A stretch of 64,000 nt of DNA, taken from the NCBI RefSeq assembly GCF_003627755.1, contig NZ_CP032694.1, positions 3,153,501 through 3,217,500 on the forward strand, given 5' to 3'. Below are positions 18,066 to 26,436 of the stretch, in pieces. The stretch is from Rhizobium jaguaris. GTDB taxonomy: Bacteria > Pseudomonadota > Alphaproteobacteria > Rhizobiales > Rhizobiaceae. The notes beneath the pieces were generated by a model, which had not been told where the DNA came from, made no database searches, and saw only the letters and a list, made by a program, of their open reading frames with translations. Position 1 is the stretch's first letter. Each line of letters starts with the position of its first letter. The translations under genes were made by a program, and so were the position numbers.

Positions 18066-19414
18066 CAGTTCAAAATGATCCCGGCCTCACCGAAGAACTT
18101 CGTGGCAGCGTCGGCGACACTGCTTTGGCCGAAGGCAATCGCCTGATGTGAGCGCTGCATCAGGTCCTGCACCTGTCCCCCGGTCGTCGGCCAGGTGACA
18201 CCGGGAGCCGCAGAGTGGTTCTGGGTATATTTGATGACATCGGCCATGCTCTGCTCGATCGGCGAAACGGCTGGCAGGATCGATTCCGCAATCTTCGCCG
18301 ACAACGGCACGCCACGTGCCATCAAATGGACCTTCGCGGCATCGGGATCGTTGGTAACGAAATTCAGGAAATCGACCGCCAGATCTTTCTGCTTCGTGGC
18401 GGCGTTGACGAAGACCTGTAAGCTGGCATTGATGAAGGCGCCGAATGTCGGGCCGGACAGCGCCTTGCTGTTGATGCCGTTCGGGACGACCGCGCAGACG
18501 AGCTTGTTCTTGGTCAGCGCCTGCAGCGACGATGCTATCGAGCTGTTGACGGGATACATCGCCGCCTTGCCCGTGATGATCGGCGAGGTCTCGTAGCCGC
18601 CTTCGGCCGCTGTGATCTCGGCAGGCGGCACGCCGCCCGCTTTGCGCAGATCGTCCCAGAAGGTGAACCATTCCGTCAGTTCTGCCTGCTCAAAACCGAG
18701 CTGGCCATCGGTCGTGAACGTCGACTTGCCGCGCTGACGCAGGAAGAACTCGAAGGGATAGAGCGAGCGAGTGCCGGCCGGCGCCCAAATGTCGGCGGAA
18801 CCGTAGACCTTGCCGCCGCTTGCCTTGTTGATCGCTTTGGCCTTCTCCGCATATTGATCCCAGGTCCAGTCCGGGCCGGGCAAGGCGACATTGGCGTCCT
18901 GGAAGGCTTTCGTGTCGAGGAAGAAGCAGCCGCAGGCCAGCCCCCAGGGAATGCTGTAGAGCTTGCCGCCGACCTTGATGGTTTCAACGACACTCTTATT
19001 CGCATCAGCAAGATTTATCTTTCCGCTGGCGATGGCGTCGTCCAATTGCAGCAAGCGGCCCGACGCTATCAGCGCCTCGCGATTGTCGGAAATCTGCATG
19101 ATGTCGGGAGCGTTGCCGCCGGCGAACTGTGTGGAAATCTTATCCTGATAGCCGATAAGTCCGCCATATTGCGCATCCATCTTCAGACCGGGATGTTTGG
19201 ATTCGAATAGCTTCAACAACTTCAACGTCTTCTGGTGCCGGTCATCCGAACCCCACCAGGCGACCAGCATTTCGGCCGCTCCCTGTGCGCGGGCGATCTC
19301 GGGCAGCAGCCCGCTTCCGGCAAGCATTGCGGCGCCGATCAGCAGGCTGCGGCGACTAAGCTCGCCGTTCTCTGCAAATCGAGCCAAATCATCTGCGGTC
19401 TTATTCTTGGCCAT
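18065..19414 (-). CDS. Sugar ABC transporter substrate-binding protein
   Basis: A 449-residue extracellular solute-binding protein family 1 member. A likely twin-arginine signal (LSRRSLLIGAAMLAGSG, cleavage near ARAQG) is followed by MLVAWWGSDDRHQKTLKLLKLFESKHP, the usual first lobe. The ATG at 19414 follows AGAGGAGGGGACC; the longer upstream open frame has no binding site. It is the first gene of a minus-strand operon: importer, glycosidase-like protein, aldo/keto reductase, amidohydrolase. The presence of two glycosidase-like genes suggests an oligosaccharide or glycoside ligand. Confidence 0.92.
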   Translation of the reverse strand: MAKNKTADDLARFAENGELSRRSLLIGAAMLAGSGLLPEIARAQGAAEMLVAWWGSDDRHQKTLKLLKLFESKHPGLKMDAQYGGLIGYQDKISTQFAGGNAPDIMQISDNREALIASGRLLQLDDAIASGKINLADANKSVVETIKVGGKLYSIPWGLACGCFFLDTKAFQDANVALPGPDWTWDQYAEKAKAINKASGGKVYGSADIWAPAGTRSLYPFEFFLRQRGKSTFTTDGQLGFEQAELTEWFTFWDDLRKAGGVPPAEITAAEGGYETSPIITGKAAMYPVNSSIASSLQALTKNKLVCAVVPNGINSKALSGPTFGAFINASLQVFVNAATKQKDLAVDFLNFVTNDPDAAKVHLMARGVPLSAKIAESILPAVSPIEQSMADVIKYTQNHSAAPGVTWPTTGGQVQDLMQRSHQAIAFGQSSVADAATKFFGEAGIILN

Positions 19415-19637
19415 GATAGCGGTCCCCTCCTCTGGGCCGTTCAGGGTATGAGCGCCGTCTCCTCCCGCCGCCCAGCGCTGAACGCATGGGATTCTTTGAT
19501 CACATTCCCGGAGCGGTATCGAATGGTTTACGGTTGCTTTTCCGCATCGTGGAATTCTCATGTAAAGGCTGACGACTACCTCAGGATTTCCCCTAGTTTG
19601 GCGACGCAGATCAACCGAGACATGAGTGAGCGAATCC

Positions 19638-21836
19638 ATGGCATTGGAACCCTGGTACAAGACGACACTGCGCTGGGCCCAGACGAATCTCGTCGAAATC
19701 GACCCGGCGCGCTATGACGAGCAATGGTGGCGGGAACATTGGCGCAGGACGCGCATCCAGGGTGTAATCGTCAATGCCGGCGGCATCGTCGCCTATTACC
19801 CCTCCGAATTTCCGCTGCACCACCGTGCCGAAACGCTCGGCGAACGCGATCTCTATGGTGAGATCGTCAAGGCGGCCCGTGAAGAAGGGCTGAAGGTCAT
19901 CGCCCGCATGGATTCAAACCGCGTGGCCGAGGATTTCTATCGCGCCCATCCGGACTGGATCTGCATCGACATCGACGGCAAACCCTATCGCCAGGCCGAC
20001 AAATACGTCACCTGCATCAACTCGCCCTATTACAGCGAGTACCTCCCGAAAATCATGGAGGAAATCATCGGCCGCAGCCAACCAGACGGCTTTGCCGACA
20101 ACAGTTGGGCCGGCATCCCGCGCAAGAACATCTGCTATTGCCAGCACTGCACCAAGCAATTCCGGGAATGGTCAAACGTCGAACTGCCGCGCCGTCATGA
20201 CTGGGCGGACGAGAGCTATCGGCTGTGGATCCGCTGGAACTTCAAGCGGCGCACCGATCTCTGGGAGTTCAACAACAAGGTCACCACCAAGGCCGGCGGC
20301 GAACATTGCGCCTGGATGGGCATGATCAGCGGCGATGTCTTGAACAACAACAACCGGTTCATCGACCTGCCTTCGATCCTCGCCCGCAGCCCGATCGTCA
20401 TGCTCGACCACCAGCGCCGCAACACGACAGACGGCTTCGAGGACAATACTGAGGTCGGCAAGCGGCTGCATGAAGTCGGCGGCTGGGACAAGCTCATTCC
20501 GGAAAGCACGCCGCAATATCAACTCGGCTCTCCGGCCTTCCGCCTCGCGAGCATGCCGCCGGCCGAGGTGCGTCTCTGGTCGTCCGCCGGTTTCGCCGGC
20601 GGCATCCAGCCGTGGTGGCACCATATCGGCTCGCTGCATGAGGATCGGCGCCAGTACAACACCGCCGAACCGATCTTCACGTGGCATGAGGTCAATCAGG
20701 AAATCCTCGTCAACCGCAAGCCGCAGGCCGATGTCGCGGTCGTCTGGTCGCAGGGCAACCACAATTTCCACGGCCAGGATCAAGCCAACGACCGCACCAT
20801 GAATCCCTATCGCGGGACAACACGAGCCTTGGACAGAGCGGGCATCACTTATCTGCCGGTCCATGCCGACGATATCGGAAAGGCGGCCGACCGTTTCGGC
20901 GTCCTGATCCTGCCCAACCTTGCCGCAATGTCGGACTCGCAAGTTGCCGCCGTCGAAGCCTTCGCCGCTCAAGGCAGGTCGGTCATTGCCTCATCGGAAT
21001 CGAGCCTCTACGGAGAATACGGCAATAAGCGCGCCGATTTCGCCCTGGCGAAACTGTTCGGCGTCCATGCCAAGGGCGGCAGCCGCGGCGCCCAGGAGGC
21101 GGCCAATCCCGATATCGAGACCAGCTTACGCCACACCTATCTGCGTCTTTCCCCGGAACTCCGCGCCAAGGTGCATGGGCCGAGGGACAAGACCGCACCG
21201 GCCGCTGACGGCAGCCGCCATCCTGTACTTGGCGGGCTGGACGGAACCGACACCCTGCCCTTCGGCGGTTATCTGCCTGTTGTCAGCGTCGAGGACGACG
21301 TGAAGGTGCTGGCGACCTTTATCCCGGATTTCCCGATCTATCCGCCGGAAACTTCGTGGATGCGCCAGCCCTATTCGGATCTGCCGGCCATCACTGTGCG
21401 CGAGACGGCCAAAGGCGGTAAACTCGTCTGGTTCGTCGCCGACCTCGACCGCTGCTACGCGCGCGACGAACAGTTCGAACACGCCAAACTGATCGCCAAT
21501 GCCGTGCGCTGGATGCTCGGCGACAAGTCCCTTCTCAGCCTTGAAGGAACGCATGGCTTCCTGACGGCAACGCTCTACAGCCAGGACAGCAGGCAGATCA
21601 TCCACCTCAACAACCGCATCCTGACCTCGCGCGTGCCCGGCCGCCAGAACGAACTGCTGCCCATCGGCCCGGTCACCGTCCGGTTGCGTAAGCAGCCGGG
21701 CGCCAGCATTTCCGCTGACGTATCGCTTCGGGTAAGCGGTCGGAAAGCTCCGGCGAAGTCCGAAGGCAATGAACTCGTTATCGAGATCGGCGACGTCCTC
21801 GATCATGAAGTCGTCGTGGTCGATTGGAGCCGATAA
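19638..21836 (+). CDS. Large glycosidase-like protein (GHL6 / beta-galactosidase trimerisation type)
   Basis: A 732-residue cytoplasmic protein. The N-terminal barrel holds GVIVNAGGIVAYYPSEFPLHH, EGLKVIARMDSNRV, DGFADNSWAGIPRKN and CYCQHC (residues 166-171), which I associate with hypothetical glycosyl hydrolase family GHL6. The middle (about 370-600) looks like the class-I glutamine-amidotransferase-like trimerisation domain of GH42 enzymes (FGVLILPNLAAMSDSQVAAVEAF). The C-terminal part is beta-rich. ATG 19638 is chosen; an in-frame GTG four codons earlier is possible. It is divergent from the CUT1 operon, so both probably share regulation. Activity is inferred, not shown. Confidence 0.78.
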   Translation: MALEPWYKTTLRWAQTNLVEIDPARYDEQWWREHWRRTRIQGVIVNAGGIVAYYPSEFPLHHRAETLGERDLYGEIVKAAREEGLKVIARMDSNRVAEDFYRAHPDWICIDIDGKPYRQADKYVTCINSPYYSEYLPKIMEEIIGRSQPDGFADNSWAGIPRKNICYCQHCTKQFREWSNVELPRRHDWADESYRLWIRWNFKRRTDLWEFNNKVTTKAGGEHCAWMGMISGDVLNNNNRFIDLPSILARSPIVMLDHQRRNTTDGFEDNTEVGKRLHEVGGWDKLIPESTPQYQLGSPAFRLASMPPAEVRLWSSAGFAGGIQPWWHHIGSLHEDRRQYNTAEPIFTWHEVNQEILVNRKPQADVAVVWSQGNHNFHGQDQANDRTMNPYRGTTRALDRAGITYLPVHADDIGKAADRFGVLILPNLAAMSDSQVAAVEAFAAQGRSVIASSESSLYGEYGNKRADFALAKLFGVHAKGGSRGAQEAANPDIETSLRHTYLRLSPELRAKVHGPRDKTAPAADGSRHPVLGGLDGTDTLPFGGYLPVVSVEDDVKVLATFIPDFPIYPPETSWMRQPYSDLPAITVRETAKGGKLVWFVADLDRCYARDEQFEHAKLIANAVRWMLGDKSLLSLEGTHGFLTATLYSQDSRQIIHLNNRILTSRVPGRQNELLPIGPVTVRLRKQPGASISADVSLRVSGRKAPAKSEGNELVIEIGDVLDHEVVVVDWSR

Positions 21837-22165
21837 CCACAGAACCAGTCCCCTCTCCCCGCATTGCGGGGAGAGGGTCAGGGTGAGGGGCCAGGCACGA
21901 AGGCACGGCAACGGCGGCGGCGCCTGACAATCGGTAGATTATTGATTGGAAAAGAATTTTCCTTCGCGCTATCGGGAGAAGTGTCCCCCTCCCCGCTGCA
22001 CGAGAGAGGGAGTTATTGGTGCCTGCTCCACCCGGCATCGCTCCGCCAGCGTTTAATTCACGCCATCGCAAACTCCACCACCAAAATATTCATTGCAACC
22101 TTACGATGCGTCTGGCAAGGTTTGGTAATGGCATCGGTTCCTGCCAGTCCCGAAAAGAGAATGAC
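21837..22165. other. Intergenic region with GC-rich palindromes
   Basis: This 329-base gap holds the perfect hairpin annotated at 21851. About 100 bases later comes a weaker CCCTCCCCGC...GAGAGGG repeat (about 21986-22010), possibly the other end of a small dispersed element. No gene is supported. Confidence 0.5.
21851..21877. repeat. GC-rich palindromic repeat unit / terminator-like hairpin
   Basis: CCCTCTCCCCGC, ATT, GCGGGGAGAGGG form a perfect 12-bp stem with a three-base loop, followed by TCAGGGTGAGGGG. This sequence style is a common rhizobial intergenic repeat. It lies 15 bases after the glycosidase-like gene and may also end its transcript. Confidence 0.7.
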
Positions 22166-22777
22166 ATGAAAGCGGTGTTCGCGGTTACCCTGCCCAGCCT
22201 GATATTTTCGGTCCACGCGATGCACGCCGAACAGCTAGGAGCGCCGATCGACGCCGATAGTCTTAGAGGAACGCCTGGCGTCGAAGTCGAAAGCACGGGC
22301 GATGGCGATGCTAGAATCATCACTATTCGCAAAGGTGGCGTCGAAATACGCCAAGAAATCGTCAACGGTGAGATCCAGTCCTTCGGTATCGACAACAGCG
22401 GCGAAGGTGCAGTTCTTTGCGCATGGGAAATGAACATCTCAATGAGCGTGGCTGTCGATGCTTGCTATGCATCCAAATTCGCCGGTGTTCGGCAAAATCT
22501 GAACTCCCAAATCAGCCAGATCAACGATTTTATCAGCAAAAACAATCTCACTCCGATCTCAAGAGCCGAAGTCGAGGCTGTTGAAAAAGTACATGCCGGA
22601 AAAGCCCGCGCAGAGTGGGCGAGATATTCGCGAAAACAATTGAGAGAGGCATGCTCGCACTATCCGCTGCTACCTCTGGTGCAGCAGATGTCAGGTATGA
22701 AGCAGACAGACAAACAGGAAGCCTTGGATCGCCTTCTCAGAACGCCTAGGCCTCCTGTTATGAATCCGTGTCTCTAA
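22166..22777 (+). CDS. Secreted protein of unknown function
   Basis: A 203-residue protein with a short signal peptide (MKAVFAVTLPSLIFSVHAMHA). The mature part is a beta-rich segment (about 30-75, with GGVEIRQEIVNGEIQSFGIDNSG) followed by a helical half with four Cys in total (CAWEMN, DACYAS, EACSHY and the C-terminal NPCL). I do not recognise a family. It lies alone between the glycosidase-like gene and the convergent IclR gene. The conserved-looking Cys suggest a disulfide-bonded periplasmic protein. Confidence 0.6.
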   Translation: MKAVFAVTLPSLIFSVHAMHAEQLGAPIDADSLRGTPGVEVESTGDGDARIITIRKGGVEIRQEIVNGEIQSFGIDNSGEGAVLCAWEMNISMSVAVDACYASKFAGVRQNLNSQISQINDFISKNNLTPISRAEVEAVEKVHAGKARAEWARYSRKQLREACSHYPLLPLVQQMSGMKQTDKQEALDRLLRTPRPPVMNPCL

Positions 22778-22813
22778 GCCAGAAAAATAGGAAACCGGTC
22801 TAATGGCTGCGCC

Positions 22814-23596
22814 CTACCCTGGCATTGCCCCACCCAACGCCAGCGTCAGTTCCTGCGCCGTTTCGGCCACCAACCGCCCGAGCGCGGGTACCCGCTCCAT
22901 CGGAATACGCGACGGCAGCCCCGAGACTGAGATCGCGCAAACGCTCTCGCCCTGATAATTGTGCACGGCCGCCGCGACACAGCGCAGACCGGTGGTAAAC
23001 TCTTCGTCGTCAATGGCGTAGCCGTTTTCGCGAACGGTTTCGAGTTGAGCCTCCAGCGCAGAACGGCGTGTCAGCGTGTTCGCGGTGAAGCGGCGCAGGC
23101 CAGAGCGCGACAGGACAGCCGTTACGTCCTCCTGCGAATAGGATGCAAGAATAGCCTTGCCCATGCCCGAAGCCGGCATCGGCACGCGACCGCCGATGCG
23201 GTTGATGGCACGAGCGATTTCGCGGCTTTCGACCTGGTTGATCAACACCACTTCGCCATCCTCGACAACGCCGAGATTTGCCGTCTCATGCGTCTGATCG
23301 CGCAGGCGGCGTAGAAACGGCAAGGCCGGCGCTACGAAGCTGCGCTGGCGGGCGAAAGCCGAACCGATGGCAAAGGTCTGGCGGCCGATATGCCAGAGCC
23401 GGTCCGTCGGGTTGAACTGGATGAACTGACGCTGCTCGAGCGTCGTCAAAATGCGGTGCACCGTCGATGGCGCAAGACCGGTGCGGCTGACGAGATCGGT
23501 CAGCCGGTTGCCTTCGTCGTCCTCTCCCAGGACTTCCAGCAACATCATAGCCCGCTCGACGGATTGAACGCGACCGTGAAGATCCTTCTCCTCCAT
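22814..23596 (-). CDS. IclR family transcriptional regulator
   Basis: A 260-residue regulator with an N-terminal winged helix (VQSVERAMMLLEVLGE, then DLVSRTGLAPSTVHRILTTLEQRQFI) and the C-terminal IclR effector domain (IARAINRIGGRVPMPASGMGKAILA, GYAIDDEEFTTGLRCVAAAVHN). The ATG at 23596 is chosen because GGGAG lies 11 bases upstream and the family is about 250-260 residues long; in-frame starts at 23629 and further upstream are possible. IclR proteins commonly sit beside aromatic or sugar catabolic genes. The target may be the neighbouring glycoside operon. Confidence 0.88.
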   Translation of the reverse strand: MEEKDLHGRVQSVERAMMLLEVLGEDDEGNRLTDLVSRTGLAPSTVHRILTTLEQRQFIQFNPTDRLWHIGRQTFAIGSAFARQRSFVAPALPFLRRLRDQTHETANLGVVEDGEVVLINQVESREIARAINRIGGRVPMPASGMGKAILASYSQEDVTAVLSRSGLRRFTANTLTRRSALEAQLETVRENGYAIDDEEFTTGLRCVAAAVHNYQGESVCAISVSGLPSRIPMERVPALGRLVAETAQELTLALGGAMPG

Positions 23597-23773
23597 GAAT
23601 GCTACCACTCCCTTTTCGACCGAATGCATCCGGGCACGATCACAGGCTTGCGCTCGCCCTCCGGTGGCCGAGCGCCTGCAACATCCCATCGATTGAAATT
23701 TCCTCCCGAATGACAGCTTGGTCTGACATTCCTCTCAGCTTCTCAGACCACGCGGATGTGGCCCTCAACCAAG

Positions 23774-23802
23774 TTGTCATGCGACTATGGTAGCGCTACC
23801 GT
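23774..23802 (+). promoter_or_regulatory. Promoter with LacI-type operator GGTAGCGCTACC (copy A)
   Basis: TTGTCA (23774-23779), a 17-base spacer and TACCGT (23797-23802) form a promoter. A 12-bp perfect palindrome at 23789-23800 lies over the spacer and -10 region. The same arrangement occurs at 26313-26341. It points toward the transglutaminase gene about 310 bases downstream. No convincing gene lies in the rest of the 519-base gap (23597-24115); an 82-codon open frame there is not supported. Confidence 0.65.
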
Positions 23803-24115
23803 CATTGGTCGTCAACGGCTATGTTTTCAGTCGCCAAGGCAGGACCAGAGACTTTGGGGGCTGTTTCAGCGGAAAAATCGGGTCTTATGTAGCAAGTGCC
23901 ACCAATGTTCGGTGCCGGCCTCAAGCGGTTATAACGCTCTCGTGAATGTCATGCGAGAATTTGGGACTTCCGAGGTGAGCCTCGATATTGATTGGACCGG
24001 ATGACGGGATTATCAAAGAGATTTGAGCGAGGTGCCGGATCGAGCCGCTACCGACCTTGCCGATGACGTAAAAATCAACTCAGCGTGTGCTCCAATCAGT
24101 ATGATGGAGAAACAC

Positions 24116-24904
24116 ATGGAAGGCGTCGATCGCTGGGTTCCGTATAGTACGATGACCAATCCAGGTCGTCACGCCAGCGCAATCACCGCGCTTCCGACCG
24201 AGGTTGGCGCTCTAATCCAAATCATTCAAGGCGTCTTGGTTCATTCCGACTGGGTGAAGGAGTACGGCCTTGACGAGACGAAGCTGAATTCGACGGCGCG
24301 AACGACACTGCCGATCGCGGAGCGTTTAGACGACGTCTTAAGGCGAGATTCACAGCCCCTCAACGTCCAGCGGTCGGCCGACAAGCGGTCGGTAGGAACC
24401 TGCCGCGACTACGCTCTAATGCTCTGCTCCTTTCTGCGATGCAAAGGTATTCCCGCCCGTGTACGCTGTGGTTTTGCAGCTTATTTCTCCAATGGATGGG
24501 AAGATCACTGGGTATGCGAATACTGGGACTCTGGCGCTGGAGAATGGTGCCTGTGCGATCCCCAAATCGATGAGATGCTGCGGCAGAGGAGCCAAATCTC
24601 GTTCGCTCCGGCCAACGTTCCACGTCAGTCCTTTATGTCGGCGGGGGAAGCATGGCTGGAATGCCGGCGAGCGAGAGCAGATCCAGCTTCCTTCGGCCAT
24701 GGCAACGTTACTGGTCTGTGGTTCGTGAAAATCAACGTGCTGCGCGACCATTATGTGCTGAACGGTCGCGAGACTTCGAGTTGGGACCGTTGGCGGGACG
24801 CGCCAAAGCCCAAACGCGCGGTAACCGGCGGCGAATTGGAGTTACTGGACGCGTTAGCCACAAGCCCGGAGCAACCGTTGGTGGAGATTGCGCCAGACTG
24901 GTAG
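24116..24904 (+). CDS. Transglutaminase-like (papain-fold) domain protein
   Basis: A 262-residue protein with the transglutaminase-core catalytic triad visible: Cys in VGTCRDYALMLCSFLRCKGIPAR, His in DHWVCEYWDSG and Asp in CLCDPQID. No signal peptide. The ATG at 24116 is chosen for GGAGAAACAC just upstream; an open frame extends 31 codons earlier from a TTG without such a site. Members act as peptidases or amidases. It stands alone, downstream of operator copy A, so a LacI-type repressor may control it. Biological role unknown. Confidence 0.8.
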   Translation: MEGVDRWVPYSTMTNPGRHASAITALPTEVGALIQIIQGVLVHSDWVKEYGLDETKLNSTARTTLPIAERLDDVLRRDSQPLNVQRSADKRSVGTCRDYALMLCSFLRCKGIPARVRCGFAAYFSNGWEDHWVCEYWDSGAGEWCLCDPQIDEMLRQRSQISFAPANVPRQSFMSAGEAWLECRRARADPASFGHGNVTGLWFVKINVLRDHYVLNGRETSSWDRWRDAPKPKRAVTGGELELLDALATSPEQPLVEIAPDW

Positions 24905-25041
24905 ATCCGCCAAATCCAGAACTCGTTCGGCTTCGTGACATGACGCCGACTCGTGGAGAGCGAGTCTGCAAGGCATGTTTTGGCGCAAGGTTTGCCTCCA
25001 ACACCTTGGCCGCTCATGGCGCATAATCGCGCTCCACCGCT

Positions 25042-25057
25042 GGTAGCATATGCTACC
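25042..25057. promoter_or_regulatory. Variant operator-like palindrome GGTAGCATATGCTACC
   Basis: A 16-bp perfect palindrome has the same GGTAGC/GCTACC half-sites as the two LacI-type operators but with ATAT between them. It lies just after the LacI gene stop, not in an obvious promoter. It may be an auxiliary (looping) operator or chance. Confidence 0.35.
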
Positions 25058-25090
25058 GAATACCGGAAGAATCAGACGAAATACCCGATA

Positions 25091-26197
25091 TTACCACGTT
25101 CCCCGGGTGGGACTCCGGGCGAGACCTCCATGGCGATCGGTGCTGCCGCGCTTCATGACCTGGAAGCCGAGATCGACGATCGTCGGGCCGCCCTCATCGC
25201 CATCCAACCGGCGGCGCAATGCTAGCACGGCCTCATGACCGGACTCCCAACGCGGGCTACGCACGCTGCTCAGCGACGGATGCGCCGCCTCCATGATGTC
25301 GAAATCGTTGAAACCGGCAATGCCGAAGTCCTCCGGCACACGAATGCCGCGCTGCATGCATTCGAACAACACGCCGAGCGCCATGCTGTCATTGTTGCAG
25401 AAGACGGCATCCATGCGCGGATCAGCTTCCAGAAGGCCGCTCAACAGCCTGCGCGCACCGAGCGGGGTAGCGAAGCTCATTTTTTTCTCATCTCTATGTT
25501 CATGCACCGGCTGACCTGTGATGATCGGCGTAATCAGCTTTGGATTGTACATGCCCGCTTCCTTCAGCGTATCCGTCAGTCCGGCGAGACGTGCGAGCGA
25601 GCGGCCGTTCATCCAGCCGCTCAGGAAACCGATATGGCGATAACCGGCCTCGATCAGATGACGGGCAATGCCTCGACCGGCCTCGTAGTGGGAAAAACCG
25701 ATCACCGTGTCGATCGGATCATCAGTCAGATCCATGATCTGGATGACCGGGCATCCGGCCTTCTCCAGCATGCTGCGCGATCTGGGGTTCTGATCCGTAC
25801 CGGAGATGATCATGCCGGCCGGCTTCTGCCGCAGCATCTGCCCGATGAGGCGCTCCTCCTCTTCCTCGTTGTAATGGGTATTGCCGACTTGTATCTGAAG
25901 ATTGGTGCCGTCGACGCCGTCATAGACGCCTCTGAGAACGTCGGAGAAGATGTTCTGGGTCAGCGAGGGGACGAGAACGCCAACCACATCGGTTCGGATC
26001 GAAGCTAAAGCGCGGGCGTTCAAGTTTGGAACGTAGTTCAGCTCGCGGACGGCGTCGTCGATCATTCGCCTCAAGGCTTCGGAAACCTGAGTGGGATCGC
26101 GCAGTGCCCGTGATACGGTAATGGCTCCGACACCGGCGCGGCGTGCCACGTCGGCGATTGTTGGACGACCGTCGGTCCGGCGACTCCTCAAATCCAT
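25091..26197 (-). CDS. LacI family transcriptional regulator (GntR-like subgroup)
   Basis: A 368-residue repressor: N-terminal HTH TIADVARRAGVGAITVSRALRDPTQVS with hinge NYVPNLNARALAS, then a periplasmic-binding-protein-like effector domain (VGVLVPSLTQNIFSDVLRGVYDG, CNNDSMALGVLFECMQRGIRVPEDFGIAGFNDFDI). The ATG at 26197 follows GGGGGA. It is divergent from the peptide-type ABC operon, and the palindrome GGTAGCGCTACC lies in that operon's promoter, so it is the likely repressor. A second promoter/operator copy lies at 23774-23802. The inducer is probably a sugar acid or oligosaccharide, by inference from the operon. Confidence 0.92.
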   Translation of the reverse strand: MDLRSRRTDGRPTIADVARRAGVGAITVSRALRDPTQVSEALRRMIDDAVRELNYVPNLNARALASIRTDVVGVLVPSLTQNIFSDVLRGVYDGVDGTNLQIQVGNTHYNEEEEERLIGQMLRQKPAGMIISGTDQNPRSRSMLEKAGCPVIQIMDLTDDPIDTVIGFSHYEAGRGIARHLIEAGYRHIGFLSGWMNGRSLARLAGLTDTLKEAGMYNPKLITPIITGQPVHEHRDEKKMSFATPLGARRLLSGLLEADPRMDAVFCNNDSMALGVLFECMQRGIRVPEDFGIAGFNDFDIMEAAHPSLSSVRSPRWESGHEAVLALRRRLDGDEGGPTIVDLGFQVMKRGSTDRHGGLARSPTRGTW

Positions 26198-26312
26198 TCC
26201 CCCGAATGCTAGCTGCAGGTCCCCTGGTACCTGCTCGATATCTGATCGTAAGACAGGCCGGCCCGTGTTCAAAGCCGGTTTATGAAATTCGCCACAGCCA
26301 TTCGAAATGCGC

Positions 26313-26341
26313 TTGACGACCCCATTTGGTAGCGCTACCGT
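26313..26341 (+). promoter_or_regulatory. Promoter with LacI-type operator GGTAGCGCTACC (copy B)
   Basis: TTGACG (26313-26318), a 17-base spacer and TACCGT (26336-26341), with the palindrome at 26328-26339, drive the ABC operon starting at 26437. The match with copy A continues downstream (GT-A-ATTGG in both, one base different) and TCGTCAAC recurs eight bases further on. Confidence 0.7.
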
Positions 26342-26436
26342 AATTGGGCGTTGCTCGTCAACTCGCCTAAACCAATAAAAAATCAATAAAATTTGTAGGG
26401 AAGAGATGCGACGCCTCGATAGAGGAGGATTCGAGT

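Noticed and set aside
23756..24004. 82-codon plus-strand frame between IclR and transglutaminase genes
   Set aside because: It overlaps the promoter/operator copy A and has no recognisable sequence; treated as non-coding.
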